Source of the DNA: Clostridiales bacterium
Lineage (GTDB): Bacteria > Bacillota_A > Clostridia > Christensenellales > Christensenellaceae
Length of the DNA stretch: 49,468 nucleotides
Assembly: GCA_003149735.1 (NCBI GenBank)
Contig: QANA01000038.1
Span: 1-49,468 of the forward strand
Direction of reading: 5' to 3'
The translations under genes were made by a program, and so were the position numbers. The stretch's first letter is position 1; each line of letters starts with the position of its first letter. Shown piece by piece: positions 6,504 through 13,855 of this stretch. A model generated the notes under the pieces. The model had not been told where the DNA came from. It saw only the letters and a list, made by a program, of their open reading frames with translations, and did no database searches.

Positions 6504-7883
6504 TCATTTTTCTTCCTGACGGAACTCTTCTTTCAGCGTCTCATTCTCAAACCCTTCGGTACTTTCTTTCATAAAGATAACCTTAATGGTATAAAGCAGC
6601 AACTTAAAATCCATGAACAGCGAATAATTCTCAATATAATAGAGATCCATACGCACCTTGTCCTCAAAGCTGGTATTGTATTTTCCATAAACCTGCGCAT
6701 AGCCGGTCAATCCGGCTTTTACTTTAGTCCGGTAACGGAATTCCGGCATCATTTCCGTATAGGCATCCGCATTTTCCAAACGTTCTGCCCGCGGCCCTAC
6801 AATAGACATATCGCCTTTCAGTACATTAATCAGCTGCGGCAGCTCATCAATACGGGTAGCGCGAATAAACTTCCCAATCGGTGTAATGCGTTTATCCCCC
6901 GGCACCGTAAACTGCGCACCGTCTTTTTCCGCATCTACAATCATACTGCGGAATTTCACAAGGGTAAAAATTTCATTGTTGCGTGTATACCGATCCTGCC
7001 GGAACAATACCGGGCCACCGTCATACAGCTTGATTAACAGAGCTACGATTGCCAAAACAGGTGATAAAACAATCAGTGCAATGGCCGAAATCAAAATATC
7101 CGCCAGACGCTTTATTGCCATTTGCTCCATTGTCATCGGCCGATTTCTGCATAATAGAGCCATTGTATCACCAATCTGAGTCACTGCAGCACTATTCAGC
7201 ATAATATCCTGCACAGTCGGCAAAATATAGATACGGCGATTGTTTTCAAAACAATAATTCAGCACTTTTTCCCGTTTGGCAGCTGCAATATCTCCCAAAA
7301 TCACATTGCTGTGTGCATCAATCGCAAAAAACATTTCTTCTTCAGAAGCATCTTCATACAGCACCTGAGAGATATGATAACGCTCGGGAATACGTCGAAA
7401 TTTACCGATGATTTCTTCTTCCCATCGATTATTCGCGCAAATTACAACTGTATTGTAAGCAGGCCGCAGAGAAAAATAGGTTTTATTGGCGATAATATAC
7501 AGCACCATTCCTACCACAGCCTGTACTGCAAACAAGCCCACAAAAGGCCATATCAGCAACATCTCCCCAGCTGCCAGCACAACAATAAAATAAGAAATTC
7601 CATCTGCCAGAAAAGCTGATAACAAAAAAGAAAAAATTAACTCTTTAAGCCGCAAAATTCCTATTTTCCAACATCCATATGCGCTGAACAGCAAAACAAA
7701 AATTACCAAATACAACAGGACAAGAATCAATATCTTGGAAAAATCGGTGCAGACAGCCGAATAAAACAATTCCAACATCCCCAAATAGGCCGCCGACGTC
7801 GCCAACAGAATCAACAGCTTTTCTATGATCAGAATGCCTTTTCTAAAATTCTGTGGTGTAAATTTCTTCAGGAATGACATCAT
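6504..7883 (-). CDS. Polyprenyl-phosphate sugar-1-phosphate transferase (initiating glycosyltransferase)
   Basis: 459 residues. Four or five membrane segments fill residues 15-135, a cytoplasmic Rossmann-like region follows, and a C-terminal Bac_transf domain covers about 250-445. Its signatures are KRLADILISAIALIVLSPVL, GGPVLFRQDRYTRNN, LVKFRSM, RATRIDELPQL with NVLKGDMSIVGPRAE, and KAGLTGYAQVYGKYNT. Such enzymes load the first sugar phosphate on undecaprenyl phosphate to start an exopolysaccharide or capsule unit. Its ATG overlaps the galE stop (ATGA), and AGGAG lies 8 nt upstream, so the two are translated together. Which sugar it uses cannot be read from sequence. Confidence 0.92.
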   Translation of the reverse strand: MMSFLKKFTPQNFRKGILIIEKLLILLATSAAYLGMLELFYSAVCTDFSKILILVLLYLVIFVLLFSAYGCWKIGILRLKELIFSFLLSAFLADGISYFIVVLAAGEMLLIWPFVGLFAVQAVVGMVLYIIANKTYFSLRPAYNTVVICANNRWEEEIIGKFRRIPERYHISQVLYEDASEEEMFFAIDAHSNVILGDIAAAKREKVLNYCFENNRRIYILPTVQDIMLNSAAVTQIGDTMALLCRNRPMTMEQMAIKRLADILISAIALIVLSPVLAIVALLIKLYDGGPVLFRQDRYTRNNEIFTLVKFRSMIVDAEKDGAQFTVPGDKRITPIGKFIRATRIDELPQLINVLKGDMSIVGPRAERLENADAYTEMMPEFRYRTKVKAGLTGYAQVYGKYNTSFEDKVRMDLYYIENYSLFMDFKLLLYTIKVIFMKESTEGFENETLKEEFRQEEK

Positions 7884-8893
7884 GTTTCACTCTCCTGCTG
7901 CGCAGATGCAAACCGCCAGGAATCAGCACACATTTCCTGGATTCCGTAATTTGCCTGCCATCCCAACTCCCTGTTTGCTTTTGCAGGGTCTGCATAGCAT
8001 ACGGCAACATCGCCTGCCCGCCGCGCCGCAATAACATATGGTACTTTTTGCCCACTGGCTTTTTCAAAAGCCTTCACTACCTCTAAAACGCTATATCCCT
8101 TTCCTGTGCCCAAATTGAAAGCCGAAGCTCCTGTATGCTTCTGTATATAATCAAGTGCTTTCAGATGTCCATCTGCCAGATCTTCCACATGGATATAATC
8201 GCGTATACCGGTACCATCCGGAGTCGGGTAATCATCGCCATAGACAGATAGTTTTTCCAAGGCGCCGCATGCCACTTTACAAATATACGGCATCAGATTA
8301 TTTGGAATCCCCTGCGGATCTTCTCCGATCAAACCACTTTTATGAGCACCCAGGGGATTGAAATAACGAAGCAATACCGCACCCCATTCCGGATCCGCAT
8401 GGCAAAGATCTATTAGCATCCGCTCAATCATATATTTTGTCCAGCCGTATGGATTGGTGCAGTCACCTGTTCGCGACTGTTCTGTCAACGGCATTGCATT
8501 TTCCGCACTGTAGACTGTTGCCGACGAGGAAAAAATAATTTTTTTCACGTTATGCCGCTTCATGGCTTCCAGCAGCACCAAAGTTCCTTCCAAATTGTTA
8601 CGATAATATTTCAAAGGTTTTTCTACCGATTCTCCCACAGCCTTCAATCCTGCAAAATGCATCACAGCCTCGATTGGATAATGGGAAAAAATCTTCTCCA
8701 TTGCCGGTTCATCGCAGATATCCGCTTCTATAAAGCGCGGCTGTCGGCCTGTAATCCGTTCAATATTACGCAGTACCTCGGGTTTGCTGTTGACAAAATT
8801 ATCTACAATCAACACTTCATAGCCTGTTTTCAGCAGCTGAACACAAGTGTGACTCCCGATATATCCGGCCCCTCCAGTCACTAATATCATCAT
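7880..8893 (-). CDS. galE: UDP-glucose 4-epimerase
   Basis: 337 residues, the usual family length. The NAD-binding TGGAGYIGSH motif is at the N-terminus, the catalytic SSSATVYS segment at 122-129, and the Tyr149-Lys153 pair in NPYGWTKYMIE. LLRYFNPLGAH and GTGIRDYIHVEDLADGHLKA are family signatures. It interconverts UDP-glucose and UDP-galactose (or the HexNAc forms) and feeds the transferase encoded right after it. AAGGAG precedes ATG 8893, and ATG 8890 is an alternative start with better spacing. Confidence 0.95.
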   Translation of the reverse strand: MMILVTGGAGYIGSHTCVQLLKTGYEVLIVDNFVNSKPEVLRNIERITGRQPRFIEADICDEPAMEKIFSHYPIEAVMHFAGLKAVGESVEKPLKYYRNNLEGTLVLLEAMKRHNVKKIIFSSSATVYSAENAMPLTEQSRTGDCTNPYGWTKYMIERMLIDLCHADPEWGAVLLRYFNPLGAHKSGLIGEDPQGIPNNLMPYICKVACGALEKLSVYGDDYPTPDGTGIRDYIHVEDLADGHLKALDYIQKHTGASAFNLGTGKGYSVLEVVKAFEKASGQKVPYVIAARRAGDVAVCYADPAKANRELGWQANYGIQEMCADSWRFASAQQESET

Positions 8894-9054
8894 AATTCTC
8901 CTTTTTTCCTATTCAATAATCGCTCCTGCTTATTTTTTACATAACCCGCCAATTTTATAACGAATATATAATAACACAAATCTTTTACAAATAAGCCTTT
9001 AGGAAAGAATTTTTTGTAAACTTTTCCAATTGGGTTTCCTGACCGCTTCCAAAA

Positions 9055-9063
9055 TGTTATAAT
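9055..9063 (+). promoter_or_regulatory. Extended -10 promoter of yajC
   Basis: TGT-TATAAT (TATAAT at 9058-9063), weak -35, about 45 nt upstream of the yajC start. A second TATAAT lies at 9081-9086 but is too close to the ribosome site to serve. Confidence 0.5.
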
Positions 9064-9107
9064 TATTTTTACTGTAAAATTATAATTTTGAAAGGAATCA
9101 AAAGTAA

Positions 9108-9470
9108 ATGGAATATTTGTATTGGATCATTATTCTGGCTGTTTTTGTCCTCATGATGATCATTCCTCAGAGAAAGCAAAAGAAAAAAATGCAGCAGATG
9201 ATGGAAAGCCTGCGCGCAGGCGTAAAAGTTCGCACAGCCGGCGGTTTTATCGGCACTATTGTCGCCGTCTATGAAGATACCGTTGTACTGGAACTTGAGC
9301 CGGATCACATACGGGTGGAACTGCTCAAAGGAGCCGTTGCCCCATTGGAGCAGGAACTCAACCAGACCACTGTTGAGGAAGATACTGCTGAAGAAGAAAA
9401 CGCTGCTGAGCAGGATGCTCCTCTTGAAAACAGCGAGGAAAATTCCGATTCCGAAAAAACCGAATCATAA
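9108..9470 (+). CDS. yajC: Sec translocase accessory subunit YajC
   Basis: 120 residues. One N-terminal membrane helix (about 4-20) is followed by the basic stretch PQRKQKKKMQQMMESL and the conserved GVKVRTAGGFIGTIVAV core. The C-terminal 40 residues are a very acidic tail rich in E, D, N and S. YajC joins SecDF at the SecYEG channel and assists membrane insertion. Here it stands alone between its own promoter and a terminator, without tgt or secDF beside it. Confidence 0.93.
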   Translation: MEYLYWIIILAVFVLMMIIPQRKQKKKMQQMMESLRAGVKVRTAGGFIGTIVAVYEDTVVLELEPDHIRVELLKGAVAPLEQELNQTTVEEDTAEEENAAEQDAPLENSEENSDSEKTES

Positions 9471-9474
9471 ACAA

Positions 9475-9512
9475 AAAGCCACAGAGTAAACTCTGTGGCT
9501 TCTTTATTTTTT
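9475..9512 (+). terminator. Bidirectional terminator between yajC and the P-loop gene
   Basis: The 11-bp stem AGCCACAGAGT (9477-9487) / ACTCTGTGGCT (9490-9500) has a T-rich tail on the plus strand and a TTTTTG tail on the minus strand. It serves both converging genes. Confidence 0.9.
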
Positions 9513-9525
9513 AATATCAGATAAT

Positions 9526-9936
9526 TCAGATAATCCAACCTTTGAGGAAATCGGGAGCATTCGCTACATCTGCACTCACACTGAGTACTGCATGCACTTG
9601 ATTCTTCTCGCAGAAATCTGCAAACTTTTTGAAAAAGCATTCCGCTTCTTCCGGCTGCTTACCGATAATTTTCAAGAACGCATCAATATAAAATGCACCA
9701 ATATCATAATTCTGTGCATACATACCACAGATAAAACCGAAGAGACCATCTGCGCTGTCAATGCCGTATTCCGAAATATCCACAAAGCGTACACTACTGG
9801 GCACTTCCCGCAAATACCGCTTATCATCGTCAATAAATACGACTGTTCCTTCTGCGCCCTTTACCTCTTCGGCTACCATTCCAAGCAATTTTTTGGTTTT
9901 CCCGCTTCCCTTCGAAGCATAAATCAACTGGATCAT
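9526..9936 (-). CDS. Small P-loop NTPase of unknown function
   Basis: 136 residues with a Walker A motif at the N-terminus (YASKGSGKTKKLL). A run ending in VVFIDDD at about 32-38 and a hydrophobic strand ending in D near residue 84 are Walker B candidates. Conserved proteins of this size in Clostridia are often named after PilT, but the residues do not support a twitching-motility ATPase. There is no partner operon: it stands downstream of the serine acetyltransferase after a hairpin and is closed by the bidirectional terminator. Real protein, role unknown. Confidence 0.75.
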   Translation of the reverse strand: MIQLIYASKGSGKTKKLLGMVAEEVKGAEGTVVFIDDDKRYLREVPSSVRFVDISEYGIDSADGLFGFICGMYAQNYDIGAFYIDAFLKIIGKQPEEAECFFKKFADFCEKNQVHAVLSVSADVANAPDFLKGWII

Positions 9937-9980
9937 ACTCGTTTACCATCCCTTCGTATCTTTTATCATGGTATCTCTTA

Positions 9981-9998
9981 TTCCCTGCTGGCAGGGAA
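9981..9998. repeat. Intercistronic hairpin
   Basis: TTCCCTGC-TG-GCAGGGAA, perfect 8-bp arms, no T-run. It lies between the serine acetyltransferase stop and the P-loop gene start. Confidence 0.5.
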
Positions 9999-10034
9999 AT
10001 CAAATTTCGTCATTATAAATATTCGCCATTTCCC

Positions 10035-10964
10035 TCACGAATCCTTTTTTATTTTCATAATTGGTTTGGGAGTAGAGTTATATACCGTCGTATATGGTGG
10101 AACGGATACTGTCAACCATACATTTCCCCCTATTACACTTCCCTTGCCAATTGTGACATCTCCCCCCAATATGGTAGCTCCCGCATAAATCACCACGTCA
10201 TCCTCAATATTCGGATGCCGTTTGATTCCTTTTACAGGATTGCCATCCGAATCCAATTCAAAGCTCTTTGCCCCCAATGTGACTCCCTGATACAGTTTGA
10301 CATGATCTCCGATTTTTGTTGTTTCTCCGATCACCACTCCTGTACCATGATCAATGAAAAAGCTTTTTCCGATCGTCGCACCCGGATGAATATCTATTCC
10401 CGTCAATTGATGCGCATATTCGCTCATAATTCTGGGAATCAATGGCACCTGCAGCAGTACCAGTTCGTGAGCAATACGATAAATCGTTATCGCTTCCATA
10501 GAAGGGTAACTGAGCAGTATTTCATCATATGTTTTGGCCGCAGGATCCCCGTCGTAAGCAGCTTTCATATCTAACCCCAGCATTTGCCGCACATATGGCA
10601 ATTTTTCCATGAACTGCACCGCAATATCCGCTGCCCGGCGACGGCATTGCCCGGCATCGCAGCCGGCACGCTCCTGTTTATTGCAGGAATTGATAAATAC
10701 ATCTTCCAAAATACCATTCAATTCCATAACCGCCGTATTCACCCGATCAAGCACAATGGCAGGAAGATGATCGGGAGTCGAAATTTCCCGTTCATAAAGC
10801 GTAGGAAAAAGTGCTGCCTTCAAATGCTCGGCCAGCTCGATGACTCTCGCTTTCATACCAAAACCGCTGATCGTATCACGCATCAGCTGCTTTGAATTAA
10901 TATTCACCAGTTCATCTGCCAGATCTTGAGAACGATATCTCATAAATTCAATGATACTGCCCAT
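10035..10964 (-). CDS. Serine O-acetyltransferase (long EpsC-type)
   Basis: 309 residues. A helical N-terminal region (about 1-180) is longer than that of the short Bacillus CysE. A left-handed beta-helix follows, with the hexapeptide signature GIDIHPGATIGKSFFIDHGT, then GVVIGETTKIGDHVKLYQGV, KRHPNIEDDVVIYAGATILG and KGSVIGGNVW. The DH of FIDHGTGV and the H of KRHP are active-site residues. It makes O-acetylserine from serine and acetyl-CoA for cysteine synthesis. GGAG lies 6 nt before ATG 10964. No cysteine synthase gene is adjacent. It diverges from metA. Confidence 0.93.
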   Translation of the reverse strand: MGSIIEFMRYRSQDLADELVNINSKQLMRDTISGFGMKARVIELAEHLKAALFPTLYEREISTPDHLPAIVLDRVNTAVMELNGILEDVFINSCNKQERAGCDAGQCRRRAADIAVQFMEKLPYVRQMLGLDMKAAYDGDPAAKTYDEILLSYPSMEAITIYRIAHELVLLQVPLIPRIMSEYAHQLTGIDIHPGATIGKSFFIDHGTGVVIGETTKIGDHVKLYQGVTLGAKSFELDSDGNPVKGIKRHPNIEDDVVIYAGATILGGDVTIGKGSVIGGNVWLTVSVPPYTTVYNSTPKPIMKIKKDS

Positions 10965-11028
10965 GAAAACTCCGTATATTTCATAAATTTTTTTATCATT
11001 TCTGCTATATTTTCATTTTAAAATAAAG

Positions 11029-11034
11029 TATAAT
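11029..11034 (+). promoter_or_regulatory. -10 element of metA
   Basis: TATAAT 43 nt upstream of the start codon. No clear -35 at 17 nt. I see no S-box or T-box leader in the 112-bp gap. Confidence 0.4.
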
Positions 11035-11076
11035 AAAAGTCAAACTATTCAAATTTCAAAAAAGGAGGATATTGCT

Positions 11077-12003
11077 TTGCCAATCAATATCGATAAAAAA
11101 TTGCCCGCCTATGCAACTTTAAGCGCGGAGGGCATCTTTGTTATGACTGATGAGCGTGCACAAAGCCAGGATATCCGTCCTCTGCGCATTGCTATTCTTA
11201 ACCTCATGCCGACTAAAGTCATCACCGAAACACAGCTGCTCCGCTTAATCGGCAACTCGCCGCTGCAGGTGGAAATCATTTTGCTTCGTTCCAAAAGTCA
11301 TGATTCCAAAAACACACCTCAAAGCCATCTGGACGCTTTCTATAAAACTTTTGATGATATTCGCAATACCAATCTGGATGGTCTTATCATTACCGGCGCT
11401 CCGGTAGAAACATTGGATTTCCAAGAGGTAGATTACTGGGATGAACTTGCCGAGATCATGGAATGGAGCAAAAGCCATGTTTTTTCCACTTTTCATATCT
11501 GCTGGGCTGCACAGGCCGGGCTTTATTATCATTACGGCATTCACAAATCTCCCTGTGCTCAGAAAATCTTTGGTGTTTTCTCTCATACGGTAAACGACAA
11601 AAGTACTCAACTTACCCGTGGCTTCGATGATATCTTTTATGCTCCCCATTCGCGCCATACCACCGTCTCTGCCCAGGAAATTGCTCAAAATCCCAAACTA
11701 AAAATTATCGCTTCTTCCGCAGAGGCCGGCGTCTATATTGTTATGGCCAAAAACGGCCGCCAGATATTTGTCACCGGGCATTCCGAATATGATCCGGAGA
11801 CATTAAAATATGAATATGATCGGGATATCGCCAAAGGAATGGATATGCAGATTCCTTGCAATTATTACCCGGAGAATGATCCAAGCCGCCAGCCTGTCGT
11901 GCGCTGGCGCGGGCACGCCAATCTGCTGTTCAGCAACTGGCTCAACTATTACGTCTATCAGGAAACACCTTACGATCTTTCCAAAATCGTTCCTCATTCC
12001 TGA
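11077..12003 (+). CDS. metA: Homoserine O-acyltransferase, predicted acetyl-CoA type
   Basis: 308 residues, full length. The start codon is TTG with AAAGGAGG at 11061-11068, about 8 nt away. It acylates homoserine in methionine synthesis. The triad is visible in the usual numbering: Cys142 in [10 protein letters not shown], His235 and Glu237 in VTGHSEYD. Position 111 is Glu ([10 protein letters not shown]). In the Bacillus cereus enzyme Glu111 gives acetyl-CoA preference, whereas the succinyl-specific enzymes carry Gly, so this is predicted to be a homoserine acetyltransferase despite the metA name. It is transcribed alone on the plus strand. Confidence 0.95.
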   Translation: MPINIDKKLPAYATLSAEGIFVMTDERAQSQDIRPLRIAILNLMPTKVITETQLLRLIGNSPLQVEIILLRSKSHDSKNTPQSHLDAFYKTFDDIRNTNLDGLIITGAPVETLDFQEVDYWDELAEIMEWSKSHVFSTFHICWAAQAGLYYHYGIHKSPCAQKIFGVFSHTVNDKSTQLTRGFDDIFYAPHSRHTTVSAQEIAQNPKLKIIASSAEAGVYIVMAKNGRQIFVTGHSEYDPETLKYEYDRDIAKGMDMQIPCNYYPENDPSRQPVVRWRGHANLLFSNWLNYYVYQETPYDLSKIVPHS

Positions 12004-12048
12004 TAAATCAACGGGGTATGCAATCTGCATATCCCGTTTGATTTATAT
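12004..12048 (+). terminator. Hairpin after metA
   Basis: AAATCAACGGGGTATGCA pairs with TGCATATCCCGTTTGATTT with one G-T pair and one bulge. The tail ATATTATT is only moderately T-rich. It probably terminates metA. Confidence 0.6.
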
Positions 12049-12176
12049 TATTCACTATAAACAAAAGTTGCGAACAGAATATGACAAAATCGCAAATCTT
12101 TCTATACATGACGCAGCAGCCAAAGCCGCTTTAAAGTATACGGCAGAAATTTTCTTTACACGCTTGCACATGCATC

Positions 12177-13070
12177 TCAGCGATTCTTTTCTGCCAATTC
12201 CCGCAGTTGTGTTTGTATTTTTCTGGCCGTTGGGGTTGCTGCTAATCCTCCCTCTCCCGTTTCACGCAAGCGCTTATCCAACAACGTTCCCACTTCCTCC
12301 ATAGCGCCAATCACCTCATCAGCCGGGATCCGGCTGACAATTCCGGCTAAAGCCATCTCGGCCGCTGCAATGGCATTGACCGTTCCCGCGACGTTTCGTT
12401 TGATACAAGGGACTTCAACCAACCCTGCTACAGGGTCGCACGCCAAACCCAGCATATTCTTAAGCGCCAGAGCACAGGCATTTGCTCCTTGTTCCGGTGA
12501 TCCTCCATGCAGATAGGTCAATGCAGCAGCAGCCATCGCTGAAGCTGTCCCGATTTCAGCCTGGCATCCGCCCTGTGCCCCAGAAATACTTGCTCCATTG
12601 GCAATAATCTGGCCATAGACAGCTGCAATGTACAACGCTTCCACAAAAGCCTCTGTGCTTCCTCCGAAATATGTTTCATATGCCAATAATACAGCCGGCA
12701 ACACACCACAGGAGCCGGCTGTCGGTGCTGCTACAATGCGCTTCATGCAGGCATTACATTCTGCCATCGTCAGTGCAATGCGAATTGCTTCTGTCACAAA
12801 GCCATTCGTCAGGGTATGACCTGCCTGCTGTGCTGCCGCAAGTTTTGCTCCGTCTCCGCCCGCCAATCCACTGGCAGAACACTGTGCTGCATCATAGCTC
12901 TTTACCGTCTGCCGCATCACCTGCAGCAGTTCTCGCATGTGCGCCATCGATTGTGCACGGGTAATTTGCTGATCGCGCATATCCTCCTCCATGATATATT
13001 CCCAAAATTCCTTGGTTTCACTTTGGCGCGCATATCTTTCCAATAGCTCCTCGACTTTAGTAAATGCCAT
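12177..13070 (-). CDS. sdaAA: L-serine dehydratase alpha subunit (iron-sulfur)
   Basis: 297 residues from ATG 13070, chosen because AAGGAG lies 6-7 nt upstream; the longer frame to 13088 would overlap sdaAB. Conserved segments are SASGLAGGDGAKL, RIVAAPTAGSCGVLPAV, NGASISGAQGGCQAEIGTAS, GLACDPVAGLVEVPCIKRN and the C-terminal helix. The cysteines in GSCG, GGCQ and the ACDP..PC block are those expected to hold the [4Fe-4S] cluster. With SdaAB it deaminates L-serine to pyruvate and ammonia. The SdaAB stop codon is 10 nt upstream, so the two subunits are co-translated. Confidence 0.95.
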   Translation of the reverse strand: MAFTKVEELLERYARQSETKEFWEYIMEEDMRDQQITRAQSMAHMRELLQVMRQTVKSYDAAQCSASGLAGGDGAKLAAAQQAGHTLTNGFVTEAIRIALTMAECNACMKRIVAAPTAGSCGVLPAVLLAYETYFGGSTEAFVEALYIAAVYGQIIANGASISGAQGGCQAEIGTASAMAAAALTYLHGGSPEQGANACALALKNMLGLACDPVAGLVEVPCIKRNVAGTVNAIAAAEMALAGIVSRIPADEVIGAMEEVGTLLDKRLRETGEGGLAATPTARKIQTQLRELAEKNR

Positions 13071-13080
13071 AGTCTCTCCT

Positions 13081-13740
13081 TCATACATCCATATTCAGAT
13101 ATGTCACTTTAATAATACCCGGCATCTGCTCAATTTCTTTGACGATATCGTCAGGAATACATTGATCCGATTCCAATATCATTACGGCATATCCGCCGCG
13201 GGCATTGCGATAGAGCTGCATCGTTGCCAGGTTAATTTGCCGCGCAGCTAAAACAGCCGTCACACCCGCCACGTGCCCAGGTTCATCCAGATTATGTACA
13301 ATTAATGTTGGATAATCTCCATTAAAGTTTGTATCAATTCCGTCAATTTTACTGATGCGGATAGAGCCGCCTCCTAAGGATTCCGCCTGAATTTCCAACT
13401 GCCGTTGTTTTCCTTGCACGATTAATACTGCCGTATTGGGATGCGCATCCCGCAAGCAGACATTTTTACGCACGATGGAAATTCCCAAATTCCGCGCAAT
13501 TTCAAAACTTTGAGGCAGCCGTTCATCATCCGGTTTCATGCCCAGCATTCCCCCAACAAGTGCCATCGGCGTGCCATGCCCATCTCCCGTTGAAGCAAAA
13601 GAGCCATGGAGGCGGATTTCTATCTGTACAGGGTCTTCACCAAGGAGTTTGCGTGCAACATAACCGATTCTTGCTGCACCTGCCGTATGCGAACTGGATG
13701 GCCCGATCATCACAGGCCCCAAGATGTGAAACAGATTCAT
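13081..13740 (-). CDS. sdaAB: L-serine dehydratase beta subunit
   Basis: 219 residues from ATG 13740, preceded by AGAGGTG. The N-terminus MNLFHILGPVMIGPSSSHTA is the usual start of the family. GSFASTGDGHGT and the C-terminal ACT domain (about 145-219, HNLDEPGHVAGVTAVLAARQ) are visible. The frame also continues upstream to ATG 13791, which lies at the predicted transcription start, so a longer leaderless form is possible. The gene is preceded by a terminator-like hairpin placed downstream of its promoter. Confidence 0.93.
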   Translation of the reverse strand: MNLFHILGPVMIGPSSSHTAGAARIGYVARKLLGEDPVQIEIRLHGSFASTGDGHGTPMALVGGMLGMKPDDERLPQSFEIARNLGISIVRKNVCLRDAHPNTAVLIVQGKQRQLEIQAESLGGGSIRISKIDGIDTNFNGDYPTLIVHNLDEPGHVAGVTAVLAARQINLATMQLYRNARGGYAVMILESDQCIPDDIVKEIEQMPGIIKVTYLNMDV

Positions 13741-13752
13741 TTTTTCACCTCT

Positions 13753-13786
13753 AAAAAAAGGGGCTGCAAAAATTGCAGACCCCTTT
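13753..13786 (-). terminator. Terminator-like hairpin in the sdaAB leader
   Basis: Minus strand GGGG-T-CTGCAA / TTGCAG-CCCC with a 3-nt loop and one bulged base (13760-13783), followed by seven T (13753-13759). The T-run ends about 5 nt before the sdaAB ribosome site. The only good promoter lies upstream of it, so the hairpin would be transcribed in the sdaAB leader. Confidence 0.75.
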
Positions 13787-13798
13787 GTCATTTTTAAC

Positions 13799-13827
13799 AT
13801 TATACGATTTTGCAGATTCCTCGTCAA
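13799..13827 (-). promoter_or_regulatory. Sigma-A promoter of sdaAB-sdaAA
   Basis: Minus strand -35 TTGACG (13822-13827), 17-nt spacer, -10 TATAAT (13799-13804). Predicted start 13791-13793, at or next to an in-frame ATG. Confidence 0.85.
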
Positions 13828-13855
13828 GCAGATTCTTCCTGTTTTATAATTTGCC

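Noticed and set aside
9526..9936. PilT twitching-motility ATPase name
   Set aside because: Only the Walker A resembles it; length (136 residues) and the absence of Asp/His boxes and pilus neighbours rule it out.
10965..11076. SAM-type or T-box riboswitch before metA
   Set aside because: The gap is only 112 bp and has neither the S-box GAxxGAGGGA elements nor a T-box motif with terminator.
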